A stretch of 64,000 nt of DNA, from positions 1,612,001 through 1,676,000 of the forward strand of contig NC_082409.1 of NCBI RefSeq assembly GCF_004011695.2, in the 5' to 3' direction. Positions 40,413-50,191 of this stretch are shown one piece after another (the first letter of the stretch is position 1; each line of letters opens with the position of its first letter). This DNA comes from Ascochyta rabiei. Taxonomy: Eukaryota; Ascomycota; Dothideomycetes; Pleosporales; Didymellaceae. The position numbers and the translations under genes were made by a program. The notes beneath the pieces are model-generated. The model saw only the letters and a program-made list of their open reading frames with translations. It was not told where the DNA came from and did not search any database.

Positions 40413-43376
40413 CTAGTAATTGAACACCATGAGGGATGGGTTCAGGACGATAGGAAAGAGTATGTGCATACCCACGGTGACAGCCATCGGGACAGTACTC
40501 GTTACGCCCTTGATGTCCCACCCATGAGGAGCGAAGCAACCAAGGTAGATCATGCCACCCACGAGTACGAACATCGAACCGTACATCCACTTGAAGCGTT
40601 GGAAGATCTTCGGGATCTCTGCAAAGAAGTTTGAGTCGTCTTTCTCCTTAGCGGTGGCGCCCCAGTTCATGTCGATGCTGAACATATGGGCGCAGATGGC
40701 GCGCAGAATGTGGAAGGAAACACCACCGAAGAAAACCATGAAAAACGGCATCCACTTGAAGTTCTCCGAAAGCGAGGCCAATAGGCCCATCTCTCCAAGG
40801 CGGTAACGCATAACAGCAAGACAAACGTTCGAGAAAAGGTTGAAAACGACGAGAAGGGCGACGAAGACTGTGACGATGTCAGTGTGGATCAGACGGAGTT
40901 TTGCAGGCTGCACTTACCTTGCCATGAATCGACGTAGAATTTGTCAAGTTCGCCATTGAACCATCCAACCAAAAAGTAGTTGAGGGCTCCGAGAGGCACA
41001 GCAGATGCAAGAGCATAGTAAGATGAGACATAGCCGATGATGGTCAGTTTGCTCGACAGCTGAAGATCGGCGCCAAGAAACGTGCGGAAGAGAGGGGTGA
41101 ATGGCCCCTTCCAAAGCCAGGTGCACATAGGATTAAAGACCAGCTCGTTACATCCGTAGGCGTACTTCTCCCAGCGATCGAGCTCATCAAAAATAGACAG
41201 GGAAACGCCTTCTTTGAACCCGTCGCCGTGGTAACTGGCAAGACGAACGATGTTCCCTTTAATCTGCAGGCGAAGGGCAATGTCGAAGTCCTCCGAGACA
41301 TGATTTTCAGACCAGTAGCAGACATAACCGTCTTCTTCTGGTGGATTGGCAACATCCTGCACGGCTTCCCAACGAAGGAAGGCGTTGTGGCCAACGAAAG
41401 GGGCCATCTCGCCACTACCTACAGCGAAACGGATGGCAGTGTAGACAAGGTTGGTAAAGTAAGTGATACCGTTCTCGAAGAAGTCTCGTGAAACTTGCAT
41501 GACACCCGTGCTGTGCTGGATAATCGCGACCTCCGGAGAAAGGAACATCTCTGCTGCACCATACATCAGGCAGTCCTTTGGAACAATGGTGTCGGAGTCG
41601 ACGATTAAGATTATCTCTCCCATACGGATGTTACCACCAGCCCTGGCATGGGGGTTTTCTTCAAGGGCCTGTTCCAACGCATCGTTGTACAAATTCAGCT
41701 CTTGGTCTTCTGTCAGAGTATCGAGACCATCTCTGTACAAGTTGTCGATGGACCTCTGCAAGACCTCTTCAACACTATTGGAGATGTTGAGAGCGAAGTT
41801 CATATTCGACGCCTTCTTGAACTTTCCACGACGAACAAACCCCTCAAAGTTGTGATCAGGACGACACACCCAACCGATGTTATTGTTAAGATAAAACTCC
41901 TTGAAGAGCTCGTTATCCTCTTCAGATCGGATGGACATGCCGTCATCATTCATGAAGATGCGAGCTGTGCCGCCGCGCGACTCGTAGTGGGAGATCGCCG
42001 CTTGCAAAGAAGATACCGTCGGCTTGATGACACCCTCGAGCGATTCAGTGTAGATGGGCATTTGGATGGTGATGGGCGGTGGCGCAAACCCAAGAGCTCG
42101 GGCCTGAGCTAGATTCGGCTTGATCGCAGAGTAGAACCGACTGTTGATTTTGATCGAACCGATGGGCCCTATCAACTGGAAGCAACTATTGAATATGACA
42201 ATAACGAAGAAGAGACCCAGACATAAGAACACAGGCTCAGATAGAATGAGAGCCAGACGAGGGTAGTACTTGTCGGTCATGATCTGGATCTCGAGAGCGC
42301 GATTGCCGAATCCAACGACGAGGATCCAAATGAGGAGAACACCAAGGCCGACGAAAATTGGACTTGTGAAGATCAGTGGACGAGCGAGCGATTGTTTTGG
42401 GCCGAAGTCTTCCACGTCAATATCGCCATCCACTTCGTCAACATGGATTGAGGCCTCTTTCTCTTTGTCCGTTGACAACTTGGCTGTCGAGCCTGCGTAT
42501 GCTGAAGATGTTTGCGATTGCATTCCACCCTCGAATTCGCCAAAAGGGCTCTTTGTCGAACCCCATACGAGTCCAAGGATCCTGGACTCAATAATCATGG
42601 ACTGTGAGAGGATCGCACTGAGGTCATCGTGCCAGATCAACAACAGACGTTCTTGACGCACAAGAGCCGCATACTGAAACTTCTTGATCGAGGTCGAATG
42701 GGAAATCCCAGCTAAAGACTCATAGATCTGTATTTGTGAACCGTTGCTGAACATTAGCTGAGATTCATGCTCCTCTAGAACGTTGAAGACGGCATCGGTG
42801 CCATCAGTGGACATGGTCAAAGCCACACCAGGGTTGATTCTTCTAGTCGCAGCAAGGAGTCCATGATCTATTTCTCGGGGCTCAGTCACGTAATCGTTGT
42901 TCGATTTCCTGATCAGGACACCTGATATCGCAAGTGGATGCGGGATACCGGAATCTATCCAACGCATCGAACATGCTTTGGCATGAAGATGCTTGATAAT
43001 CTGCGAAGACTTCAGCTGCGACTCAAACTTCGTAAGGCCTCTTTGATGAAGCTGTTGACATGCAGGATGACTAAGTTCTTACAGCACGATATCTTGTCTC
43101 CTCATCGACTCTCATCGTACTGGGCCGGCTGCGTGTACTCCCGCTACTACCAGGGGTACTTGTTCCATCTCGAGAATCTGTTCCACTCCTTCTGGAGGAG
43201 TATAGTCGGCTTTCAGTTCCATCGGAGAAAGCAGATTGTTCGTACACTGAGCGGACTGTACTGGGCGCGGTCGAGTTGTTCTCAGAAGATGACCTAAACT
43301 TCCGGGATGATGCATATTCAAGTGTTGACAGCTCAGAAGGCAGAAGTGTGCCGCAGAAGTTCGATTCGGAAGACAT
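40413..43376 (-). CDS. Processive family-2 glycosyltransferase (cellulose-synthase/Tft1- or ZtGT2-like)
   Basis: Best model has three exons: 43376-43083, 43015-40918 and 40867-40413, giving about 948 aa. The last intron (50 bp, GTAAGT) is certain; the first (67 bp, GTAAGA..CGCAG) is inferred because the Ser-rich upstream frame hits a stop just after the donor. A minimum model starts at the ATG at 42967 (834 aa). Two membrane helices (about 311-334, 354-376) precede the catalytic domain: MPIYTES, NDDG (D455-D456), VDSD (D571, D573) and SEDFD (E673-D674). The position of QxxRW reads ELDRW (709-713). Four or five helices follow. Such enzymes extrude polysaccharide across the plasma membrane; Aspergillus Tft1 is needed for mixed-linkage glucan and Zymoseptoria GT2 for hyphal growth on surfaces. 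Head to head with a GH16 glucanase. Confidence 0.85.
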
Positions 43377-44017
43377 CGTAGATCGAGTTCCTAGAGTTTC
43401 TCGGAGGTGTTAGAATATTGAAAGAAAGCGGTTATTAGTCGGTACCAAGGAACGATTGGCAAAATTGACAAACGAGAGTGGTGCGCACAATACTGGAAAA
43501 AAGAATGCGTGATAGGTAAGCGTCCTCGGGAAATTTGGAAGAATTGTCGAAGTAACATTTTTTCTGGGTATTATCAACACTAAAGACCTTGTGGTCCAAC
43601 ATACCTTTTTTGATAGAATTGAACGAAGCAAAAAGCCAATAAAACTTCCTGTAGGGGTTATACACTCCCACCGTCTGTTCTTTCCTCGAACGTGTTGGTC
43701 TCAGCAACTCCACCTTGCTGATGGTGCTTCTCAGCCGGGAATCAGCCGCATCTAATAAGCAGGGACTGGACAATTATTTCACAATCTGCAATAATTCTGT
43801 TCCGCAAGAGCAGTTTCTCTGATTGGTCGAACACATTAACATGGTCTGGAATGATGGCCTAGCGGGAACCAGTACCGTTGTTTTGTAGGTTTGCGCCTGC
43901 CTCAAAAGCCCTGTGGGGCAGATTATTCGTGAACCAAACAACGCATCTCTATACACCATTCTTTCCCATCATCGCTGACCCGAGCTTGTGTCAGACTTTT
44001 GCTCAGGTACTCTGTAG
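43377..44017. promoter_or_regulatory. Divergent region between GT2 synthase and GH16 glucanase
   Basis: About 640 bp of AT-rich DNA between two head-to-head cell-wall genes. Minus-strand frames at 43410-43773 and 43774-43959 look like chance. A shared promoter is inferred from the geometry only. Confidence 0.5.
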
Positions 44018-45666
44018 ATGAGCTGTCAATGCTCCTCGACCAGCAACATGGGTTTTACAGATGTCAAGTTCAAGTTTCCCTTGACCGAAGCGACAGCCAC
44101 TGCGACAGCAGCACGAGAGATGAGCTACCTTCAAGCCCAGTCGTTCTCTTCAATGGATATCCACATGTCAGGCAAAACTTGCAAGTCGCCACACAGTTTC
44201 AGGAGCTACAAGCTCAGGGGAGAGTATGCAGCTCACACGTGCGATCAAACACTAGGATCGATGCTGACTTATTACAGATATGAAAAACCATGGCTGAAAG
44301 ACAAGCGCTTTAAAAAAGGCAGGATTAATGATGTTATTGTAATTACGTTTTTTGCGCTTGGCTGTATTGTCTGCGCTTACATACTCTATGACGGATATGT
44401 GATGGCAACCCCTCCAGGCGAGGTGAACAGTTCTGCTCAGCATCCTCGAGAATTCACTAACATCTGACAGTACTGTCTTGTGATGGACGATGACTTCAAA
44501 TCCATCGACTCAAACAACTGGGGCTACGAGATTCAGGTACAGACAAATTCTCTCAGCTTCGAATAAAGTACTGACACGGTAGCAGATTGGAGGATTTGGA
44601 AACGGAGAGTTTGGCTGGGCTACAGACGATCCGCAGAACTCTTTCACAGATGCTGAAGGTCTGCACATCGTACCCACGTTGACCACCAAGTCCACAAGTA
44701 TTACCGAGACACAGCTCCTTGATGGGCACACACTAAATCTTACGGCTGCTGGTGGCGGTGGCAGCTGTACATCTCCTGACGTGGAGATGTGCTCAATCAC
44801 GTCCAACGATACACTCGGCTATGTTCTCCCACCAGTAAGATCCGCACGTATCACTACCAAAGGGAGGAAGGCCATTAAATATGGGCGTGTCGAAGTAGTT
44901 GCTAAAATGCCCAAGGGAGATTGGTTGTGGCCCGCCATCTGTAAGTTTCCTGCCTTACCACCATTGCTTATCTTCTGACTTTCCGCAGGGATGATGCCGG
45001 AAGATTCAGTTTACGGCGCCTGGCCTGCATCTGGCGAGATTGATATCGCAGAATCACGTGGAAATGACTATAAATATCCTCGCGGTCGCGATTCTGTTGT
45101 GTCGACCCTTCACTGGGGACCTGACTACCAGCACGATGGCTACATGACTACATATGGGACCAAGTTTTTGAAACGCACCGACTACTCCGATAGATTTTTC
45201 ACTTACGGTCTGGAATGGAACAAGGATTATATCTTCACGTACGTCGGCAACAGACTGAAACAGGTATTCTATCTTGACTTCAAAGAGAAGGAGCCCTTCT
45301 GGCAAAAGGGCAATTTCCAAGGAATGACCACCGGCAACGGTACACTGATCACTAATCCCTGGCTCAAGGCCGGCAATGCTATTGCGCCCTTCGACCAGAA
45401 GTTCTACTTAATTCTCAATGTCGCGGTTGGTGCCCAGAACGGATGGTTCTAGTAAGTGTTTTCACTGTATTTGCCACTCACTGCAGGACTGAACACTGAC
45501 ATCTCGTAGTGATGGAAAGTATAACAAGCCTTGGGTTGATGGCAGTACGTCTGCCGCAAGGGACTTCTGGAAGGCGAAGGATCAATGGTTGCCGACGTGG
45601 GGAGAGGGTAACGATCGTGGCATGACAGTCAAGTCTGTGAAGATGTGGCAGCAGGGCAAGTGCTGA
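44018..45666 (+). CDS. Membrane-anchored GH16 beta-glucanase/transglucosylase
   Basis: Six exons: 44018-44223, 44278-44422, 44471-44536, 44586-44940, 44989-45451 and 45510-45666, giving about 463 aa. Introns 1 (54 bp) and 2 (48 bp) are multiples of three; intron 2 contains an in-frame TGA. Splicing gives the expected joins [13 protein letters not shown] and [13 protein letters not shown]. The N terminus is cytoplasmic and basic, with one helix (about residues 86-105, [19 protein letters not shown]), so the protein is type II with its catalytic domain outside. GH16 features: [30 protein letters not shown] and the catalytic ExDxxE motif [11 protein letters not shown] (E274, D276, E279). Expected action is on beta-1,3 or mixed beta-1,3/1,4-glucan. 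Start could also be the ATG at 44048 or 44120. Confidence 0.9.
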
Positions 45667-45958
45667 GAGATGTATTCCTGGGAGCCCATACTTCGCCGCT
45701 TCATTATTGTTTTCCTTTTCGGTCATGACCGGACACATTAACATCAAAGCACGTGCATTTCTTCGCATGATAGACGGTTATTCTGCGGATAAGGCGCAAC
45801 GAAGCACCCAACTGGGACTATACTATTAAGTCTTTCTTAAGAAAAGCATCCTTAGTGCCATAAGGGCATGTTGTAACATCATCTGTGTCCTGCCGGCTTC
45901 ACTGCAAAGCTCTCACCACAACTCAATTCTCACTTGTCCCCCCCCCCCCGAATCGTTC
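45667..45958. other. Intergenic, convergent 3' ends
   Basis: About 290 bp between the GH16 stop and the stop of the minus-strand transporter, including a 10-bp C tract near 45940. No gene seen. Confidence 0.5.
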
Positions 45959-47491
45959 TCAAATCTTCACAAGAACCTTCCAGCCTGTTTTTGTTACTCT
46001 TGCTACAATCGAAGCAGCACAACCCAGCAGCATCAGTCCCGCAGTGCACATCTGTAACAGCAGATACGATTTACCACTGCCACCAAACAACTTTTCACCT
46101 GCCTTGATCAGCTCTCCGCCTACTGGTGCACCCACCAAGCTCGCAACACCTGCAACACCAAAGACAACACCAAGAATGCTCTCCGCTTCTTCTTCTCCGC
46201 CACACAGGCTGATGGCTCCAGCCTGTACCAACGACACAGCTCCCCCCGCGCAAAACCCATAAGCACCTGCCCAGACGAACATACTTGCACTCGCGCTCAC
46301 CAGAGGCCAGCACAGCAAAGTCGTGCTCGTCAACAACAGAACTACGATGTAAGTGTTTACGGTTCCGAGCACAGTGTCGGAAAGTAAAGCCGGAACTATG
46401 CGTCCACAAGTACCCGCAGCATTGAGTATCATGAAAACGGCAAAGGACTGTGGAGGTTCCAAGTGCAGGGCATCGACGGCGAAGGTGCAGATGTAGAAGT
46501 ACGGTATCCAAAGGCCAGCGAAGACGAAGAAGACGGCTACGATGCGAAGCGCAAAGCTCCACTCCTTCAGCACTCGCATCGTCAACCAGATCTTTTTCCC
46601 GCACTGCCCTCTCTGACGGGATGGTGTGTCGATGACTGCTTCTCTCTCACTGGGTCTCCACCTCAACAACACCTGCACGACGACCGCATTCGCACCCACA
46701 ACACCACCCAGGACACACAGTGTGCAGCCAAGTCCCACATGATGCATAGCCCACCGAGCAAGCGCAGCGAACGCCATCCCTCCGGTCGCAGCACCGCATC
46801 CCGCGACGCTCAGCGCCGTCATCTTCCACCTGCTGGCCCCCAGCTCTTTCGCCAGCCGCGCCACCCCCGGGCCAAACGTCACGCCATGTCCCATGCCGAC
46901 CAGCACGCCTTGAAACAGCAGCGTTACGCTGGGCGTGCGACTCCACCCTGCGATTGCCAGACCAGTCGTCTGACACGCGGCCCCGAAGAGCAAGAGGTGC
47001 TCGTGTGATGTGTAGCGCTGGAGGTGAGTGGAGAGAGGCGCAAGCGTGTACGTGAGGAAGATAGATGTGCTTCCGACCCAAGATATTGCAGATGGGGGTT
47101 TGTGGAGGTGAGTGGTGTAAGGCGCGGAGAGGGTGACGGAGGATTGTATGAGGCCGAAGGAGTTGAAGACGATGAGGTGGGTGGCGACCATGTGGAGATA
47201 GAACGGCCTGTTACCCTTACTGCCTCTGCGTGGCTCTTGCGCTGGGGTACCGATGGTGTTGCGTCGGTCTTCTGTTCTTAGAGGGCACTGTACAGGTACG
47301 AGGCCAGAGTCGTTCCGCACAGGATCCGCATCGCTCAATATACCAGGCCGGTCATTGGCATTCCAAAATGGTAGCTCGCGAGAAAGAGTCGCGATGGAGT
47401 TGAATTGTTTACTGGAAGCGAACGGATTGGGCTTCATGCCTACACAAGTGGAAAGGACTCTTCTCTGTATTGTCAAAGCCCTGATGGACAT
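45959..47491 (-). CDS. MFS transporter, monocarboxylate-porter-like (MCT/MCH family)
   Basis: Single exon, 510 aa from the first ATG; an ATG at 47437 (492 aa) is an alternative, as the first 90 residues are a poorly conserved cytoplasmic tail. About 12 helices follow: LHMVATHLIVFNSFGLIQSS, PSAISWVGSTSIFLTYTLAP, LLFQGVLVGMGHGVTFGPGV, then a long loop with RWRPSEREAVID, and a second half with WIPYFYICTFAVD, FMILNAAGTCGRIVPALLSD and GVVFGVAGVASLVGAPVGGE. The segment order and the 'SWVGS..' and 'GRIVPALLSD' motifs are typical of fungal MCT-like porters (yeast Mch family), which carry monocarboxylates or riboflavin; most fungal members have no known substrate. Plasma-membrane location is expected. 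Confidence 0.87.
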   Translation of the reverse strand: MSIRALTIQRRVLSTCVGMKPNPFASSKQFNSIATLSRELPFWNANDRPGILSDADPVRNDSGLVPVQCPLRTEDRRNTIGTPAQEPRRGSKGNRPFYLHMVATHLIVFNSFGLIQSSVTLSAPYTTHLHKPPSAISWVGSTSIFLTYTLAPLSTHLQRYTSHEHLLLFGAACQTTGLAIAGWSRTPSVTLLFQGVLVGMGHGVTFGPGVARLAKELGASRWKMTALSVAGCGAATGGMAFAALARWAMHHVGLGCTLCVLGGVVGANAVVVQVLLRWRPSEREAVIDTPSRQRGQCGKKIWLTMRVLKEWSFALRIVAVFFVFAGLWIPYFYICTFAVDALHLEPPQSFAVFMILNAAGTCGRIVPALLSDTVLGTVNTYIVVLLLTSTTLLCWPLVSASASMFVWAGAYGFCAGGAVSLVQAGAISLCGGEEEAESILGVVFGVAGVASLVGAPVGGELIKAGEKLFGGSGKSYLLLQMCTAGLMLLGCAASIVARVTKTGWKVLVKI

Positions 47492-47964
47492 CCATTGTTC
47501 TTATACTATAGGAGACGCTGCCTGCTGTCGAGCTTTAGGTGCCAGGTCCGCACGGCTTCCAGTTCTCGCGAGAGTCATAGGTCGACGTACCAAAACATGG
47601 AGCTGTCGCCTAACTCAATATCCATGTTCAAGGGCTCAACAACCGGGAAACTTTTTCACTAGATATAAATCTCCTCGAGCGATTTTGTGGGCTAAAACGT
47701 ACTCTCAAAGTCTGGAGAGACTCATGACTGCCCAACCAAGCTATGTCAGTTGACGCCTGCCACTAGTCAACAAGGTGCCTGTCACCATAAACTCAAGACT
47801 CGCCGTGTTTCTGAAAGCCTGCGTCAGAAGCACATCAAACCCAAGAATTTTTGAGGTTTTCAGAGTAGAGTTGGGAGGGCGTGACGTATCTCTGTACCAA
47901 ACATCTCAGTGCTGCAGCCTAAGCTCATCCACCTTCCACTCTCCACCTCATCAATCTGCACACC
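47492..47964. other. Intergenic, no gene recognised
   Basis: About 470 bp between the transporter start and the last exon of the cysteine-rich gene. The plus frame at 47253-47753 mostly overlaps the transporter in antisense and is rejected. Confidence 0.5.
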
Positions 47965-49332
47965 TTACTCCCAAAGGTCAGCCCACTCCTTCCTCAACAT
48001 CTTCATGTTCTCCTCCACCATCTCCGCCTGCATCATAGCTTCGTGACTCTTATTCATCGCGGCGTTGACGCGGCTAAAATCAACCTGCAGACACGTCAGT
48101 ACTTGGACAGCTGTATAGTAACCGACGGGTGAGAAAAGTCATGTACGCACAGGCGGAGCGTAATACGCACTAGTGCTCCACTGCATACTCCTGATCGTTG
48201 CACTGCTCTGCTCCATCTGCTGCTGCGTTTTGTAGATGCGCATCTGCCGTTGGAACTGCTGGTGCTGCAACTTCATCTGCTCGAGCTTGAGATTGTACTC
48301 CTGCATCTTGGCCTCTCGGGTGAGCAGTCGCTGCTTGTAAGTGTCGAGATTGTACGAGGCGCAGGCGTCTTTGAAGTACTGCAGGAGCCGTGGGGAGTAC
48401 AGGTCGCAGATGAAACCGGTGGGGGACATACTCGGCTTCATCTCTTTGAGCACGATTGGTGGTGCGTCCGATTCGAGAAGCGGCAGCGCGTGCTTTGTGT
48501 AGCACTCCTGACATGCTGCGAAGTTCGGTATGCTCTGCGGGAATGTGTATGATGGAGTGCCATGCGGAGCATGTTGGGCCTTCGCGCAGATCGGGATTGG
48601 AGCCCATTTCTTGACATACTTGGCCAAAGACCGCATGTCCCGGGTGCGAGTCTCTAGCGTTTCTAAGGCTGTCTCAATGATCTGGTTTATGTACTCTTCT
48701 CCTCGAGTGCCAATATCGCGTGCAGTGAGAAGGTCACAGGTGGCTGGCAGCTTTTGACCATTGGCTACAGGCTGGAATATGCGGTTCAGGCAGGGAAAGA
48801 TATGGTAGAGACGCGCTACACAGTCTGAGCAGACAGTCAGGTCCTCGATGAGCGATCCATTGGCTGGGTCAGAGAGGCAGTACCACGTGCGTGTCTCAGT
48901 GGGCTTGCCTTGTTTTTGCACTTCGACCGAGGCGTCCTGGAGGTTGAGATTTGGGCACACCCCCTCTTGATCGCGAGACATTGAAGCTGTTGAACCTAGC
49001 AAAGTGAGATCTGGCGATCTCTGGCAGCACAACCATAGGTATGCAACGCGGTTCCAGCGGTCAGAGAGGTCGCATCTTGTGGCCACGTTCGTTGGCTTGG
49101 AAGGAGCTTTGGTGATGCATTTTGCGTATGGTGTGTCTCGAAATGAGGTGTTGTAACAGGTTGAGCAGATATCCACATTCTGAAATGGTTGCGGTGTAGT
49201 GATACGAAACCAATCGGTCTCTCCTATTGTGAAGTTGGAACGGGGGCACAGCGCAAACGTGGGAAAATGCTTCTCCTGCTGATCGACAGAAGATGAAGGC
49301 CGGGGTGGTAAGGGTGGCTTGACAAGAGGCAT
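47965..49332 (-). CDS. Cysteine-rich fungal protein of unknown function
   Basis: Two exons on the minus strand, 49332-48151 and 48084-47965, with a 66-bp intron (GTGCGT..CTGCAG), giving 433 aa. The first 280 residues carry about 20 cysteines in a repeated architecture with three CxxC pairs (CSTCYNTSF, CSDCVARLYHIFPC, CQECYTKH) plus CCQ and WYCLSD. This resembles three or four copies of one zinc- or disulphide-stabilised module. There is no signal peptide or TM helix, so metal binding in the cytosol or nucleus is more likely than secretion (inference). The last about 100 residues are Gln/Lys/Met-rich and predicted coiled coil, continuing into exon 2 (MQAEMVEENMKMLRKEWADL). I do not recognise a characterised family. 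The four 11-bp repeats at 49365-49408 lie 32 bp upstream of the ATG. Confidence 0.75.
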
Positions 49333-50191
49333 TGTGAATTACTAGTATTTGGGAGGATGAGTGAAGGTTGTCCAAAGGTTGTCCAAAGGTTGTCCAAAGG
49401 TAGTCCAAAGGTACAAATAAGCCTTTCCCTCTTCCATCCAGATTGGGTCGCGTGGGGTTGTTTGGCACGCTGCTCGCCTACCCCTGCAAAGCTGACCAGA
49501 CCGAAATGATTCCAATACGAAGACCGGTGAGATCTTCACGCCACGAAGCGGGAAAGGGCAGGACACGAAAATGCCACGATGCCACTACGGATGTGCAACA
49601 CTGCCAGATCGTAAATCGCTGTGTGCTGCCATATCTGATTGGGCATCCGGATTTGTCTCATGGAGTTGTCACTTTCTTTAATGGACATCCCACTTTCAGC
49701 ATCTGATGTCAAGGCGGAAGGGATTAGCCCGAGTGTGCACAGCTGCAGGGGTAATTTCCTCCTGTCAGGCGGGATCTGCCGAGCAGATGTAGCTGCGCTA
49801 CCGCTGGCCACGATTCTGCCTACTCTCTCTGGCTCCGCGACTCATGAAATAAAGATAACCAGAGGTGTTGTCCGCTTCATTGCGTTGCCAACTCTGTGTG
49901 TACCCTAAGACTGACAATCAACAACTGAAGTGGAGACCATAGGCGGTGGATTGAGTCAGTCGCATAGAGTTTGTAGGCAGAGTGGGCCACAAGGTGATAA
50001 GCTTGAAATACGATAAGTATGAATATGTACAGCGAACTGAACATGGAATCTCGGCCCAAATAAGCTTCATGGATGGCCGTGAGATGATAGCAGATTGAAT
50101 CGAAAGGAGTGTTAGGGTATAGAGCGGAAAGAAGAGCAGAAAGCCCAGCCAAACAGTGCGCGGGAGTACAGCGTAACAAGTCATTGAGTCG
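49333..50191. other. Intergenic, 5' side of the cysteine-rich gene
   Basis: About 860 bp. Apart from the 11-bp repeat cluster at 49365-49408 I see only short chance frames on both strands. The right part should be 3' UTR of the DUF7624-like gene. Confidence 0.5.
49365..49408. repeat. Four tandem 11-bp repeats (AGGTTGTCCAA) at the promoter
   Basis: Units at 49365, 49376, 49387 and 49398, the fourth with one substitution. On the minus strand they read TTGGACAACCT. They lie just upstream of the start codon of the cysteine-rich gene, in its promoter or 5' UTR. Eleven bases is about one helical turn. Confidence 0.9.

Noticed and set aside
43060..43090. Frameshift in the GT2 gene near its N terminus
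   Set aside because: A 67-bp GT-AG intron explains the frame change; no need to invoke a mutation, though cDNA is required.
44461..44470. In-frame TGA in the GH16 gene as readthrough or selenocysteine
   Set aside because: A canonical 48-bp intron with donor, branch site and acceptor removes it and gives the conserved join.
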